A program made the position numbers and the translations under genes. The notes beneath the pieces were generated by a model, which was given only the letters and a program-made list of their open reading frames with translations, made no database searches and was not told the DNA's origin. Source: Ricinus communis (lineage: Eukaryota; Streptophyta; Magnoliopsida; Malpighiales; Euphorbiaceae). Taken from it: a DNA stretch of 64,000 nt. Shown piece after piece: positions 1 to 13,724 of the stretch. Where the stretch lies: positions 1,488,001 to 1,552,000 of the forward strand of contig NC_063265.1 of assembly GCF_019578655.1 (NCBI RefSeq). The letters run 5' to 3'. Numbering within the stretch: the stretch's first letter is position 1; each line of letters begins with the position of its first letter.

Positions 1-3000
1 TAGACTTATTATTAAACATAAAATAAAAATTAAATTATTCACTTAATATACATTTTAAATATTGCACATAATTTGTTATATTCATAAATTTATGAATCAT
101 ATTATTAAATTTTAAATCTAAAAGTAACAAAATATTGATACGTAAATGTCATATTCTTACATTTAAATTTAGTTTATTAGTTTTTAAATAGAATATACAT
201 GGTCATATACATAAATCAATTCAATTAACATTGTATAAGAAACAAAAAAAAATATAGAGCCAAGATTTAGTAAATTTACTGTAAATTCGTAATGACTTAT
301 TATAATAATTCATTAAGAGTGTCTTAAAATAGTAAATATTTCCTTAGTAATAATCAACTCTTTATAGAAAAAATAATTTAGAAAATATTAATAGTTAAAA
401 TGATCTAGCACATTATCTTGTTTCTTCAATTTTAAGTGTTTAATTTCATATGATATTTTGATATTTATAGTTTAATATTATATATCATTAATATAATATT
501 TTAACAATAAATAGATCACATGACTTATTAAATTCAAGAAAAAAATGTGAAAAATGAAGGTAGATTCTTGGTTTTGTATGTTAAGAGGGCCTACTTTTTA
601 AGTGGCGTTTTATTCCTTTTTTAATCTTTTTCTTAATAATAAAATAGGTTAATACTATTTAATTATTAAAGTTTAGTTTAATATATCATTCAATTTTTGT
701 ATTCTTTTTATTATATTAAAATCTCATTCAGTTTAAATAACTGCTATTCTCTTTTGTATTAGTTTAAAATTATATTTTGATCTTTGAACTTATTATCAAA
801 TATCAAACTTGTCCAAAATTAATTTTTTTATTAAATTAAAATAAAATTTTATTTTTAATATAAATTAATTTTAGTATCTAATTAAAATAATAAATTTAAT
901 ATTATTTTACTTGTTTATATCTTATATTTTTTTAGCATAATTTAATTTTTTAAAAATTGAGACATATTAAAAATACTTATTTTTTATTTAATATTATTAA
1001 ATTACTATGTAGTTTAGTTTTAAATTTTTAAATGAAATAAATAGTTAAAGTTATTATTTTTATTAGATACTAAAATTAAACTATATTAAAAAAAATTTAT
1101 TCGTATTAATCTCATTTGAATGGTTAATAAAAAGTTTTATTTAACATACAAAATTATTTATGATATTTTTTATTGATATGTAAGTAGTTTTAAAATATTT
1201 AAATTTGTTTGAATTAAATTGTATTAAAAATAAGAATTAGAGCAAGAAAAAAATATTAATTTATTATTTTAATTAGACACTAAAATTAACCTATGCTAAA
1301 AATAAAATTTTACTCTAATTTGATAATAAAATTTATTTTGAACGAGTTTGATACTTAATAATAAATTTAAGGAGTAAATTATAATTTTAAATTATTAATT
1401 TAATCCTTGAACTAACATAGAAATAAATAATAGTTAGTTTTATTAAAACTGAAGAGGGCTTTAATGTAATAAAAAAATGTAAAAACTGACTTATATATTA
1501 TACCAAATCTCGAAAGGTAAATAGTATTTAACCCTAATAAAATTGAATAAAAGCGATTCACGCACAGTGATTCTGTATCACTTGTGACATAAAAACTAAG
1601 CTCGTGTATAAATTGGTTAAGAAATAAAAATATGAGCTAAATGAACATTGCATCTAAATTCAGGAGGGAAATTGCCCTTTTAGCTGCCTTTGTATTCATT
1701 ACTTGAACCTGTAAGAAAGTATACTATAATAAATTAGATGTGATATAATATACAAGAAAAGAACTATATTTCAGCCCCTTAAATTTGGTCCATAGTATAA
1801 ATGCCCCTTATGCATTTTTTAGGATATTTTACTTTAAAAACAAAATTTTCCAGTAATATATAAAGCCCTCAATTAGCCCTCCTTAACGTTTAAAATATGA
1901 ACCTTAAATAAATGAGTTGGCAGATATTATTTGTATGACTGAGCTAAATCCCTTATTTAGATGTGTGGGATGGGAGTTTTGCCTTCTTTTTATTGAAAAG
2001 GGATATAACCCTCCTTTTTGGTAGCTTTAGCCCTCTTCAAACTCATCTAATAACCCTCTTTTAATTAAATTAAAGGAAAAAGGCTCGAATTTACCCATAA
2101 AGTATAACCTTAGGTATAGATTGGTCCTCCATATTTCTTTTAGCCAGTTGCACGCAATATCTCAACAAACGAAGTTTTTAAGCTCCTCTTTAGATTTGTT
2201 GATGATGGAGCTAAAGTTCAAAATATATAATACCTAAAGGATACTAAAAATATAAAATATGTTTTACTTCTTTGATGTGAAAAATACATTTGTCCCTCAA
2301 GTGTAAAAGTGCGAAACTATATAGTAGTCTTTTGAACTTTACCCTAAAATCAAATTAAAATGTGTTGGATAGAATGGCCCAATACTCTCCTTAAGCCAAG
2401 CTCCTCTCTTGACTTAGGGCTAAGCTGATATTGGTTTAGTACGTTTATCACCAAAAAACCTAGTATTGTATCAAACTTCAATTCTTTTATAATGGAAGAG
2501 ACTGGAACTGTACCAAATATAAATGACACTGGACCATATATGTACCAACTTTTTTGGTATAATATAAGTTGGTTATTCAGTGCCATTTTGGTACTTGCAA
2601 CAAAGTGTATATTACATTTGATCTTATATTTTTATGACCTTCATTAGTTAACCTCGAGATTAATAAAATACTCTTATGATGTCCGGTAAATAATAACACA
2701 AAAAAAAAAATTAAAAACGAAGAAGAACTAGCAAAAGAAATAAGAAGTTACAAAATAATTAGCACAAAAAATAAACTGAGAATCACATTATGTGGTTATT
2801 TTCACTTCTAAAACCAACAATCAAAACATTTGCATAATTATTAAAGATTAAAAAAAACAAAGTTGCAACTATATAGAAAGCTCACTTGAAGAAAGAAAAC
2901 TGTCACGGAGAGCGGCGTTGTTTGTTGTGGAAAAAGAAAAGAGTTGCATTATTGTGTGTTGTGAAAGAAAAAAAAAAGAATGAGAGATAATTCGGATTAA

Positions 3001-4981
3001 TAGTTAATAGAAATTAAGTTTTAATTTTATTATTCATAATATTATTAACTATTAAATCTTATTAAAAGAAAAGATAAAAAAATAAATTATCTTATTAATT
3101 TATTTTATTTTAAGAGTTAGTTTAATAAATTAATTTATTATATGTGTATAACTCTTTACAAAAATTATATGAATAAAAGAATTTTGATATATGTTGGGAA
3201 CATTTATTATATATATATATTACTAAAAAAGTTGTTCTATGATTCGGTCTTAAATACTTACGGTTCGAACTCAATACAACTCTAGTTCATTTATCAATAA
3301 GAACCAATCGTAAGGTTAAAATATTTTCATTCGGTTTAGAAAAACTGAGATTCACGCTCAACCCTACTTATGATGACTCAAACAAAGTTAACCAAGACTG
3401 GACCATCATGAGTTTCAAGTTCTTTTCCATAGCTATTTTTGAACTAATATTTTAGATGAACCTTGACAAAGCTTCTTTAATCTTTTTAGCCCTAGCTCAA
3501 GCCAAAAGTACTCCAAAATTTGTTAATGAATTCATTTGGCTAGTTGGACCACCCTAATGTTCATAACTGGATATTTACTATGAGTTGCATAACTGCTGTT
3601 TTTATTTTAATTATAAATAATAAAGAAATGAGTTTATAAAAGAATTTAAAAAAGTCTCAATATCTCAAGAATTAGAATTACTTTTTAAAAATGAAAATAA
3701 GTTATTAGTTAATATTTTAATTATATATAATAAGCATATGCTAGGATTAGAAATTATCATATAATTAGAAAACTAACATATTAATTGATAAAATATTTAA
3801 AATATAATTAAAATAATATTTTATAGTACTAGATCATAGTTTAATTAGAAAGTAACTTATCAATTAATAAATTAATAAAAGAATCATAAATCTACATACC
3901 AATTTAAATTTCATGTGTCAAAAATAAGTACACATATCAACAAAAAAATCCTTCATATCAAAATAATGAACATGTGAGAAAAAAATTTGTCTCCAAATTA
4001 ATATATATATATTAAAACTGAAATAAAAAGAACGTTTAACCATAACTTGTCATTTAGGATTATTAAAAAATAATTATTGCTAATATATAAAAAAATAATT
4101 CCCTTCTCATTTAATCTATAATATTAATAATAACAATTTTTAAAATTTTAATTTTTGCATGTACTTTTTTATTATTTTAATTTATTTTTTATGGTAATTC
4201 TTGCTATAATATAAAATCTTGCTTTACAACTTAATCATCCATTTAATATATATATATTTTTTTTATTTTTTTATTTACTAAATTGAGTTTATTAATAAAA
4301 TTTGTATTTTTTTCTTTAGTCTAATTACTTCTTCTTCTTCTTTTTTTTTTTTCATTTTTCTCAACTCATTTTAATCTAATAATATGTATTTTATATCATT
4401 TTATGATTTTTATTTATAAAAATTTTCCATTTTTCTTTTATATTTCAATTTTATTTTTTATTTATTTTATATTTATTGAAAATTAATCAGTAAATAATTT
4501 ATTCATGCATATTTTATATTATCGATAAATTTAGAGTTTAAAACTGATCTTTTTATTCTCTTTTACATTTTATAGATTCTTATATTATTTATATTAGTTT
4601 TTAACACTTAACTCAATATTTTATAAATTTGATAAGTAAAACCGAACCGGTTAAAATGGACCAAAACAAGCTCAAACAAGCTCAAAACTAGGAGCCCGGT
4701 TCCCCCTAATTGGAACTAGCATTATACGTTCCGATTACAACTTGTAAGAAGTTAATTCATTTTAATTAATTTTTTTTTAAATCAATTAGAACTAGTTAGA
4801 ACCGAAACTATAAACTAAAATCGTCGGCTCTATTGTCACAATATTTATTTTTATACATACTAGGATAATTATGAATTTTATATTTGATTTACAAATTAAT
4901 ATCAACAAAAATATTTAATATATTTACTCCATTAAGTATGTAGTTTATGTTATCGATTATAATAATTTAAATAAATATTGA
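1..4981. other. AT-rich intergenic DNA, no gene recognised
   Basis: No open frame here looks like a protein. The longest (minus strand, 2350-2586, 78 codons) has no recognisable motif and no splice context. The sequence is dominated by A/T runs. Stretches around 1750-2350 resemble the moderately GC-richer UTR-like phrases found in plant MITEs (for example runs such as 'agccccttaaatttgg'), but I could not find matching inverted ends or a target duplication, so I do not call an element there. Confidence 0.6.
3600..4020. repeat. AT-rich dispersed repeat, related to 5480-6210 and 44210-44760
   Basis: This block shares phrases in the same order with 5740-6210 and with 44640-44760: 'ttagaaattatcatataattagaaaactaa', then a 'catgtgtcaaaaataa' segment, then 'aaattaatatatatatatt'. 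The similarity is seen by eye and is patchy because the sequence is nearly all A and T. No coding capacity. Class unknown; it could be a non-autonomous DNA element or Helitron-like remnant. Confidence 0.35.
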
Positions 4982-4993
4982 CTAATATAATTA

Positions 4994-6901
4994 GAGAAAA
5001 ATACACATTTTTACCCTTAATATTTGCTGTGAAGAGCAAATTTGCTTTTAAACTAATTTTGGAAGCAATTCAGCCCTTAAATTATTAAAAACATGTAATA
5101 TCCCCTCTTTAGTCTTTACACCGTTATTGAAATGGTGACAGTGACGTGGTTTATACTCCTCTTTTTTCATTCTTTTCTTTGTTTTTTTATTCTTTTTCTC
5201 TTTCTTCTCTCTTTTAAAAATTTATAAACAAAAACTTATGGCTTCTATGAAGGTCATATTTTCAACCAAATTTCAATCAAATTAATGGAATTAGTCAATA
5301 ATTCACAAATCCAAATAATCTGAAATCCATAAATAGGATAGAGTCAGCCGCAATTTGAAGATGTTTCTTAGATTAGTTATTACTTATGTTCCGTAAATTA
5401 ATCATTGTTTATGTTAACCTGAAATCCCCAAGCCCAATAATTTGCTAATTTGTATGTTAATGTTATTGTTGTCCGGATTAAACTACTAACTAGTCATTTA
5501 TCCGTGCGTTGCATGACCATTATTATTATTTTGATTATAAAATTAAATTTACAGATATAATTGATAAAATTTTCAATGTTTAATATTTGATTTATAATAC
5601 TTTAAAAAATAATAGCAAACTAACTATTTTTTAATGTTTTAATTTAAGCTTTTATTAGTGAAATAATATAAAATTTATTTTTAAAATATTTATTTATTAA
5701 TTCTAATATTATATAAATTATCAATGTAATTGTTATTACTATTTTTTAGAGTTAGAAATTATTATATAATTAAAGATTAATTTATTAGTAAATATAATAT
5801 TAAAAATATTATCTTCCATAATTAAAATTATTATTTAATTAGAAAACTAATTTATTAGTTAATGTAATATCAAAATAAAAGTAGTATGATATTTTTTAGA
5901 ATAATAATTATCTAATTAGAAAACTAATCATTATGTACTTGGAAAACTAATAATTATCTAATTAAGAAATTAATTTACTATTAGCTAATAATTATCTAAT
6001 TAGAAAACTAATTTATTATTAACATGTTATTTTTTAAGATTTGAATGAGTGTTTAATTATGAATTTAATTTATTAATCAATAAATTAATAGAAAAAAATC
6101 ACAATAATACACATAACCTTGAATCTTATATGTCAAAAATTATATACATATCAAAGTAAAAATTCAAAAAAATTTTAACTTTCAGAAATTAATATATATA
6201 GATACTGTCGAGCATGTATAGTTTGCTTATGAGTTGATACATGTTAATAATTAAATTTTAATGTTTATATCTAAAATAAATATTATGCTAGTGCTAAAAA
6301 ACTTCTTTAAATATTAAAAATTTTAAATAAATTAAATTAAATTTGTTAAATAAGAAACTGAATCATATTTCAGAAATGATTTTTTATCTTACTTTTATGA
6401 CAAACGTGGCTTAAGAATCTCATTAGTTGGTGATTTACTCACATGAGTTTTTTTTACCAACTTAAACACATAAGCTCATCAGTACTTCTATAATATTTGA
6501 GTGCCCATTGCTTTTTGCAAGAAAAAAAAAAAAAAGAAAATTAAGCAAAGGAAGAACAATCTGTTATTGGGCATTATTTCAGATTACTGAGTTTGTGAAT
6601 TGTTGATTAATATAACAAGTTGATTGGAATTTTGGTGAAACTATGGCTGTTATAGAAGCCTTTACTTTTTTCTGCAAAAATAGGGGGAAAAAGAAAGGGG
6701 AGAGAGACAAGAGTATAAGAAAATGGAGAAGAGAGAAATAAAAGAGGAGTACAAGGAAACGGTGTTAAGATTCTGTTTTATTAGAAGCCATATAATACCT
6801 GTTTTTTTATTTATTTATAATTTAAGAGTTAAATTGATCCAAAATTATATTTAACATCAAATCTGCCTCTCACACTAAACGCTAACGATATCCATTTTTT
6901 T
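4994..6901. mobile_element. MULE-like non-autonomous element with about 330-bp terminal inverted repeats
   Basis: The left arm (about 4994-5340) and the reverse complement of the right arm (about 6540-6901) align over several hundred bases. One shared stretch reads 'aattttgga...caatt...cttaaatta'; another is 'cttctat...gtttcacc' leading to 'aattcacaaa' and 'aatctgaaat'. The twelve bases ctaatataatta occur at both edges (4982-4993 and 6902-6913) and look like a target-site duplication, although 9-11 bp is usual for Mutator-like elements. No transposase frame is present, so this would be a non-autonomous or MITE-like copy. The centre has been enlarged by a different AT-rich repeat. The inverted arms are clear; the superfamily is inferred. 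Confidence 0.65.
5480..6210. repeat. AT-rich repeat nested in the MULE-like element
   Basis: Starts near 'actaactagtcatttatccg' followed by 'tgcgttgca', a phrase also seen in decayed form at 15268, 44240 and 44430. It continues with short direct repeats of 'ctaattagaaaactaattta' spaced irregularly between 5830 and 6020, and ends near 'aattaatatatatagatac'. It lies between the two arms of the 4994-6901 element and is not palindromic with them, which suggests a later insertion. No coding potential seen. Confidence 0.4.
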
Positions 6902-6913
6902 CTAATATAATTA

Positions 6914-7569
6914 TTACATCAAATATAAATATAAAATTAATTTATAAATAATAATTACCAATAAAATATTTAATTAACCTAATCGAAACTTGAGACTTTT
7001 GACTAGAAACTCACATTAGGTCAAAAAACAAAACAAAAAAAATCAAAATATAAAAATATTTAGTTTAAACGAAATTTCTAAACTATAAACATGCGTAACT
7101 TAGTAAGTTAAATAAATTTATTAGTTTTTAAGTTGAATTAATTATATTCCTCTGCTTGCAAATGACAGACTACATTCTTTAAATTATTAATAATATAGTT
7201 CTAGAGAAATAAATTATTTGATTTTTGCACTTGACGGCCTTTAGTACTAGAACAAAGTCAAATATTTCCTGTCATTTGAACTAAAAATGTTGTGGTAGTC
7301 ACTTTTAATGTTATACAATGGAAATCCGCTCTTTTGCAAGTACTATCCATAACTTTAGGTCTTCATATTGCACTAGTTAGTCGTACATTTAGGATCATAT
7401 TACATCAATATGCATAACATCACCTGAACTAAATAGATTACATTTCAGAACATGCATCATCTCAAGATCTGGAAATAATGAGCTTATTTTCCCCTCATAT
7501 AATGATCATAAGCGCTACATATAATTTTTCTTTAAGCAGATAATGAATACTAATATAAACAGCAAAATA
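6914..7569. other. Intergenic DNA downstream of the helicase gene
   Basis: AT-rich, no recognisable coding sequence or repeat. The helicase transcript, which runs right to left, probably ends near the right-hand edge of this stretch, but I could not choose a poly(A) signal with confidence. Confidence 0.4.
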
Positions 7570-7719
7570 TCAGAAAATTCAGCATTGTAAAGTGATAAGA
7601 AACACCAGCAATTTCCTCTGGGTGTGGAATGCTCCAACGGCTGTGCAGCCCTTCTAGCGTACCATTCTGTATCATACTCGTGCCCATTTCTGCCTCCCGG
7701 CCAATTAATGCCATTATAA
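7570..7719 (-). other. Candidate 3'-terminal exon of the helicase gene (3' UTR or alternative end)
   Basis: This stretch is clearly less AT-rich than its surroundings. Read on the minus strand from an AG acceptor (complement of 7720-7721), it stays open for about 50 codons and includes the phrase WPGGRNGHEYDTEWY. A good donor (GTAAGC) lies just after the helicase stop codon (exon edge 8530), so an intron 7720-8529 in the 3' UTR is plausible. Because the normal stop TGA lies upstream of that donor, this exon would be untranslated in the main isoform. It could be coding only if an alternative donor before the stop were used, and I do not see an obvious one. Transcript data would settle it. Confidence 0.35.
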
Positions 7720-8541
7720 CTGCCACCAGTGCAAATGTATGTTATAAATCATGCTCTTTATGAATAATTCTCAACACATAGGCCTCATAGAACTCTGCCT
7801 AATGGTTTATAAGGCCATGGTTTACACCCAAAGCAACCAAGACTAACCAACTCGCATCATGTGCTCTGGAGCAGCCATTCAAATGAATAAGAATAAATAT
7901 GGAGTATTCATCTTTTCATAGTGGGCTATTTTTACATTTCCTAATAGAAACCAGACAATCGTGTCAAGGCAAATGCAAAAGTTGGCAGCTTTTAATGTTT
8001 ACATGTTTGTTTCCCCTTCAGAGTTCTATATCAGAAGAGGAGTGAGATGATCTTAGTCGGGTTCCATTCACTTTATCACCCCATCTCCCATACATTAAAA
8101 GCTCATTAGATAATGAGCTCACCATAAAACATCTAATGAATGGATCTGTGAACTGTCATGCTTCACACAGTACTACAATTTATTTCAGAAATCTAGGAAA
8201 CAATTTTGAAGCACTGATAATCTAAGGGAAAGGTGTCAAAAAGAGAATCTGATAAAAAACAATAATCCTTCCTTCCTAAATCATTCTGCACAAGACACAC
8301 TGTTTATCTGCAAAAACACACGTGCCATTGTGTTTGTAACACATGCATTTGTGTTTGTACATGTAGTGCAGCAAGGTACACACACAAATTTATCAGCTAC
8401 GATCAATTAATGCAGGAGAAATAACTTCTATATACAATATATATTAATTTGGGGAAAAATAAGGGGTCCATGATAGCAAAAATGAAAAGTAATATGTGAC
8501 AGGAAATAGGAAAGAGTAATAAAGCTTACCACTTTATTTAG

Positions 8542-11500
8542 TCAGAACTGTTTTCTCCCATCTCCGATGCTCCCAAATCGACTAGAACGAGAATCACTAA
8601 ATAACTCACTACTTCGGCTTGGATTACTGTTGCCAAACCCAGCAGACCGACCAGAACCAAAGTCTCCAAAAGGGCTTGAACGATCTGATCTACCTGATTC
8701 ACCTGAACTGCCAAAATGACCAAAGCCAGGACCACTAGTACTCCCTGCTTGGTTTCTGTTATAACCAATGCGATTAGATCCATTCATTTGACTGGAAAAT
8801 TGACCACGACTTTCAGAACGGCCAAATCCACCACTCCTATTTCCTCCGAAACGGCCAGATCCATAATCCCCACCCCCAGCTCGACCAAAACCTGTATCAC
8901 CAAATCGACGATCTCTTGATCCTCCGAATCGGCCGCCATTACCCATGTCAATCATGTCCATGCCTCCACCCTCAACAGTGATCCTAGGAAGCTGAAATAT
9001 TATGACATTTTAGAAATACTATCATGTCTCCTAACATACAATAAATAAATATTCACATTTATGGGTACAAATATCTAACACACAAGGAACAAACATAAGG
9101 GTTTAACATTACATGGAAAAACATAATATCCAATAATAAAAAATACACAAAAGTATTATTCATGAGTATCATTGTCAATCACTATCATTACAGATGTACC
9201 TAAAGTTGCACAAGCCAAATCCTCAAGGCATGAGAAACATTTGGAAACTCAATATGGCACCTGACAATCATCAGAATAGGCTAATATTTTACATGTCAGG
9301 CACACAAAATAAACCGGAGACACCAAGATTTTTTGTCAATTTTTATCCTCACTTGTAGCCAATAAATTATGTTTTAAGAACCTCTCCATCTCTATATAAA
9401 GATTCTCTTTTGGAACAGTCAATAATAGCAATAAATGGTGCCAACTCTCTGCAGGTCTGGTCATGAAGAAATTTAAGGAAATTTTTATACAAGTGTTGTT
9501 CCAATTTGTACATTGCAACTTTCCTGGCTTGCCACAGAATTCTCGGCCGAATTTTCAATAAATTACCAGAACCAGAAAATATCAACAAGACATTTCTCGC
9601 ACTTGAACCCAAAATTCATGCTTCATGAACTAGACATATAACACATGGAACTCCTCTAATCCATTATGTTTCTTTTAATCAAGCAGTGTTAAAATAGGTT
9701 TAAAAATAATAAAAAAGGAAAAACAAATTCAAAGAATGCAAGCGGAGAAAGAAGATTAATAGTAACCTCTGTGAATCTGCAGCCGATTTCGCGCTCATAG
9801 ATCTTCACTTGCCTAGTTTGATCCGGTGTATAAACAAGAATTGCAGTTCCTTTCTTCCCAGCACGACCAGTACGGCCAGATCGATGAACAAAAGTCTCTG
9901 AACAGTTGGGCAAAGCATAATGTATTACCTGAGCCAAGAAGAGGAGAAAGTCCACAAGTAAGACAGAGGCAAATGATTGACAACAAACTTAAGCAAACAT
10001 CAAGCACGGAAATGAACAAAAGAAGCAACACACATCTTTTGGTAGAGGCATTGAGAGCAAGGCTAATAATAGCAAAAATATGATAAAGCTCCATCTTTGA
10101 TTGATATGGGAGAGTAAAACTTTTAGGAATCATTCACTAGCATAAGATAAACTTTTGGTATACTCTATTCTGTCTAAAGTCTTATACAAGTGTCCATTTA
10201 AAGAGTTAGTGACTAGTCCAAGATACCTAATGCTTAGTAGATCCAACAGAAGGCACCATGCCTTCTAACCACAAGATTTTAGCATCTGCTTCTACTACAA
10301 TGAACCAACTCATGTTGAGTTGAAAACCCAGTCAGCTAAATTGAATTCCAACCCCAAGATTTCAGCATTCACTTTGACTACAACAAACCAACTCACACTG
10401 GTTTGACAACCGGTTAGCAAAATTAAACTAAAAATAAAGTATCTTTACGCTACAACTTAAGGTGTACCTGTACCTACTGAACAAAATGTTTCTTACGAGC
10501 CAGACCACATTTAACAACTATTTCAAGGAACCCATGGAATTGACCTCAAGGTGCTCCATGCTTGTTCTCTTCAAGACTTTGCTGCACCTAACCTCATGCA
10601 TGTCATATTTGATCTGCATCTTCTATTGAGATGAAGAATGCTAGATGCAAAGATACAACAATCAAAATTCTATAATACAGCTAAGCGACCTTGATCAGAC
10701 AATTTTTTTAGAATGCCAAATGCAACCAACAATTATGTATGATTAGTAAAAGAATTGCTTGGCACAAGGCACATCCAATTCTGAAGTCCTTACCTGAAAC
10801 AGTTCCCATATGTATGGTAATGTTTTATCTAATGAAACAATCAGACTTATTGCAAAACCAAAAGAAGGAAAAAATGAATATAGTTACCAGATCAACGTTA
10901 GGTACATCAAGGCCACGAGCTGCAACATCAGTGGCAACTAATATATTGAAGGATCCACTTCGGAAGCCTGAAAGTGTTCTCTCTCTTTGACTCTGCGAAA
11001 TATCCCCATGTAAAGCCTCACATCGAAAGTTTCTTGCCATAGCATTTGCTAATCGATCAGCGTCACGTTTTGTTTCAGTAAAAACAATGCACTTTCCTCC
11101 TTTTGCATGTTCCTAACAATCACATATATGATGCTGAGAGGAAGTATCTTTTATATGGATAAAGCAACAACAAAAATAAATTTATCCTAAGATTTAAAAT
11201 TTGTGAACAAAAGAATATGAACAAAAGGTTCACAAAAGCGTGACCAATAGAAGTTCTAGATTCATACTGTTATCAGAGGACCAAGTATTGATGCTTTTCC
11301 ATACATGTCTGAGGAAATTGAATAGAGAGTGATCCCATCAGCCAGCTTCTTATCTGAATCTCCAACCTACATGCATATTGATGTTAACAATACTATGGAT
11401 CATCAAGCAACAAGTTGTAACAAACCACATAAAAGATATCTCCCAAGGACATTGCCACAATCTCACAAAAAGCAACAATAATAAGAGCCCAGAAGCCATT

Positions 11501-12928
11501 TCGACAACTGCATAGCCAAGAGGTTTCGCATTGATCTAGTTTAACTACCTCAGATTGACATCAGATAACAAACATATGATCAGAATTTGCTAGTAATGCC
11601 AGAATAAATCATAGTACTCACTAGATCAATAGTCAGCGGATCTTTCAAATAATTCCTAACGAGGTTTTTAATCCAACTTGGCATTGTTGCAGAGAACAGC
11701 ATGCTGTGCCGATTCTTCGGCAATCTCTGGAAGATTGTTTCAATATCATCCACAAACCCCACACCAAGCATCTGATCAGCTTCATCAAGAACAACAAACT
11801 GAATTTCTGATAAATTCAAAGAACCTCGCTTCATCAGATCAATAATACGGCCAGGTGTTCCAACAACAACATCAACGCCATAATCAAGCTCCTTCATTTG
11901 GCGAGAAATAGGTGTACCCCCATATAGGCATATGGTATCGAGGCTGGGTGCGGATTCGTGAAACTCCTTCTCAACTTGTCGTGCAAGTTCTCTTGTTGGA
12001 GCCATAACCAGGGCCAAAGGGTTCCTCCCTCTTCTATAAGATTCAAATATTAAACAATTATATTAAACCCTTGGAAGTCTAAAAGTGCAATATTCAATTG
12101 AAATCTATTTAATCAATCATTTTGTTTGGAAAGCTCATAGTTGCTCAATTTAAAAGAAATCAAAAGATTGACATGTGTTTACGAGAACTGAATTAAATTT
12201 ATCAGATATGATTAATTCCAAACAAGATGACAATGAAAAAATTGGAAAAGTGAATAATAGTAATCTAAAGCCAATAAACAAACCCATGCTTAGCATTGAA
12301 CTGAATGATTTTGTCAAGGATGGGAATTCCAAAAGCAAGTGTCTTTCCTGTTCCTGTTCTAGCCCGTCCAAACAAGTCCCTTCCTTGCATTGCTGGTTCC
12401 AAAACAGCTTTCTATAAAAAATAAAAAAAAAAGGGTCAGTCTTAAGTTCGGAAAAAAGGAAACAAAAAGGGGAATGAAATGATAGATCACCTGAATAGGA
12501 AAGAGTTTGGTGATACCCCTACGAGCTAAAGCAGAGACAATTTCTTGAGCAATTCCAAGTTTTCCGATCTCAAGTCCCTCTTCATCACTATTAATATCAT
12601 TATTCCCTTTTCCAAAACCACCTTTTTCTTCCTCATACCCATAATCATCTACAGCAGCAAACTCTGCCTGTGACATCAACGACGCCTTAAAATCCAACGG
12701 CCCTGATTTCACATGAATTCCTCTCCATTTGTTGCTGTTATTATTACTAATATTACTAAAACCACAAAAGAGGCTTTCCGGTTTATTCTTCTCGATAGAA
12801 AGCCCTCCATTTCTTGTCACAATCGCCGCCGCCGCTGATGAGAAATGATGGTGCAGAAGCATTTCAAAGGAGGCTAGAGCTCCCTTTGGCAATCGAGAAG
12901 TTGATCTTCTCAGTATTATGCTCGTCAT
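8542..12928 (-). CDS. RH53: DEAD-box ATP-dependent RNA helicase 53-like, mitochondrial (PMH1/PMH2 group)
   Basis: Seven coding exons with GT-AG introns, minus strand: 12491-12928, 12284-12411, 11622-12033, 11268-11366, 10888-11112, 9767-9928, 8542-8991. The join is in frame and gives 637 aa, close to the roughly 610-aa Arabidopsis relatives. Residues 1-40 are rich in Arg/Ser/Ala and almost free of acids, as in a mitochondrial presequence. Helicase motifs appear in order: Q-motif region near 138-146, ARTGTGKT at 163-170, PTRELA 201-206, TPGR 248-251, DEAD 272-275, SAT 303-305, IVFTETK 368-374, [10 protein letters not shown] 419-428, HRSGRTGR 449-456. From about residue 495 the tail is Gly/Arg/Ser/Phe-rich (repeated FGG/GFG), a flexible RNA-binding tail. 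Members of this group unwind RNA and help group II intron splicing in mitochondria. The stop is followed directly by AAATAAA and a good splice donor, so a 3'-UTR intron is possible. Orthology to RH53 rather than RH9 is inferred. Confidence 0.95.
10262..10430. repeat. Imperfect tandem duplication in a helicase intron
   Basis: Two copies of about 83 bp lie head to tail inside the intron between exons 5 and 6. Both run 'aacc-caagatt-tcagcat', then 'actacaa-gaaccaactca', then a shorter 'ttgaaaacc/ttgacaacc' phrase. The copies differ at many positions, so the duplication is old. No effect on splicing is apparent. Confidence 0.6.
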
Positions 12929-13724
12929 CTTTGTGTTTGGGGATTCTATGAAAGTTATTAGAGAATGAAAGGGTTTTGGGGTTTTAGGGTTTTAGGACTT
13001 TGAGAAATGATAAGAGGTAACAGTCCGAGGGAGGGTTTTATGAAGCCTGGAGATATTTTATGGCCCAAATTCAGTGGGGTGGCCAGTAAATTGTTCGGAT
13101 TAATAAGGGTAAATTACCAAACACCCGAAGTCTATTTTTGGGATAATAAAGGGTAAATTCAATATTATACCATTTTTATTCTACTGTCTCCCATCTCTGT
13201 TACTGGATTACTGGTCTTATCGCGGGTAATAAGAAGATATGTGAGATGTGAGATGTGAGAATGAGGTAACTGTGACTAGGTCAAATTTTTGATACAATAT
13301 ATTAAACCCAAAATATTTTTTGGCTGAAATTATTAATACAACATACTTTATTTTTCTTAATTAATTATAAGTATCTGGAAATAATAGATATTCAATTATA
13401 TTACTTTAACATATAAAAATTATTTTTCACCTTAATTAACAAAAATATTCTTTCACTTTCTAACAGGTTGATGAAATAAAAATTTTAAAAAATTATAAAG
13501 TTAAGATCAATCTAAGTAATTCCTAAGAATTTATAAATAATTTTACTTTATCATATATTTGATAAATATCCGTCCTATGAGTCATTTTATTTTAATAATA
13601 ATAAAAATAAAATTACTGTAACTAAAATTGTATAATTTGTATAATAAAATATCAAAAATATTGAATGATTATATTATTAAAATTTACATTTTAAAATAAA
13701 TATATAAAAATACTAATAAAAAAG
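12929..13724. other. Upstream region of the helicase gene and intergenic DNA
   Basis: Immediately upstream of the start codon is a G/T-rich stretch ('gttttggggttttaggg' read on the plus strand), which probably holds the 5' UTR and promoter. I could not single out a TATA box on the minus strand with confidence. Beyond about 13300 the sequence becomes AT-rich with no features. Confidence 0.4.

Noticed and set aside
8538..8919. Frames overlapping the helicase tail in other registers
   Set aside because: Shadows of the Gly/Arg-rich last exon, whose reading is fixed by splicing from the helicase core.
9336..10133. Minus-strand frames running past helicase exon 6 and in the next intron
   Set aside because: They read through the donor at 9766 or start inside introns; only the exon 6 part is protein-like.
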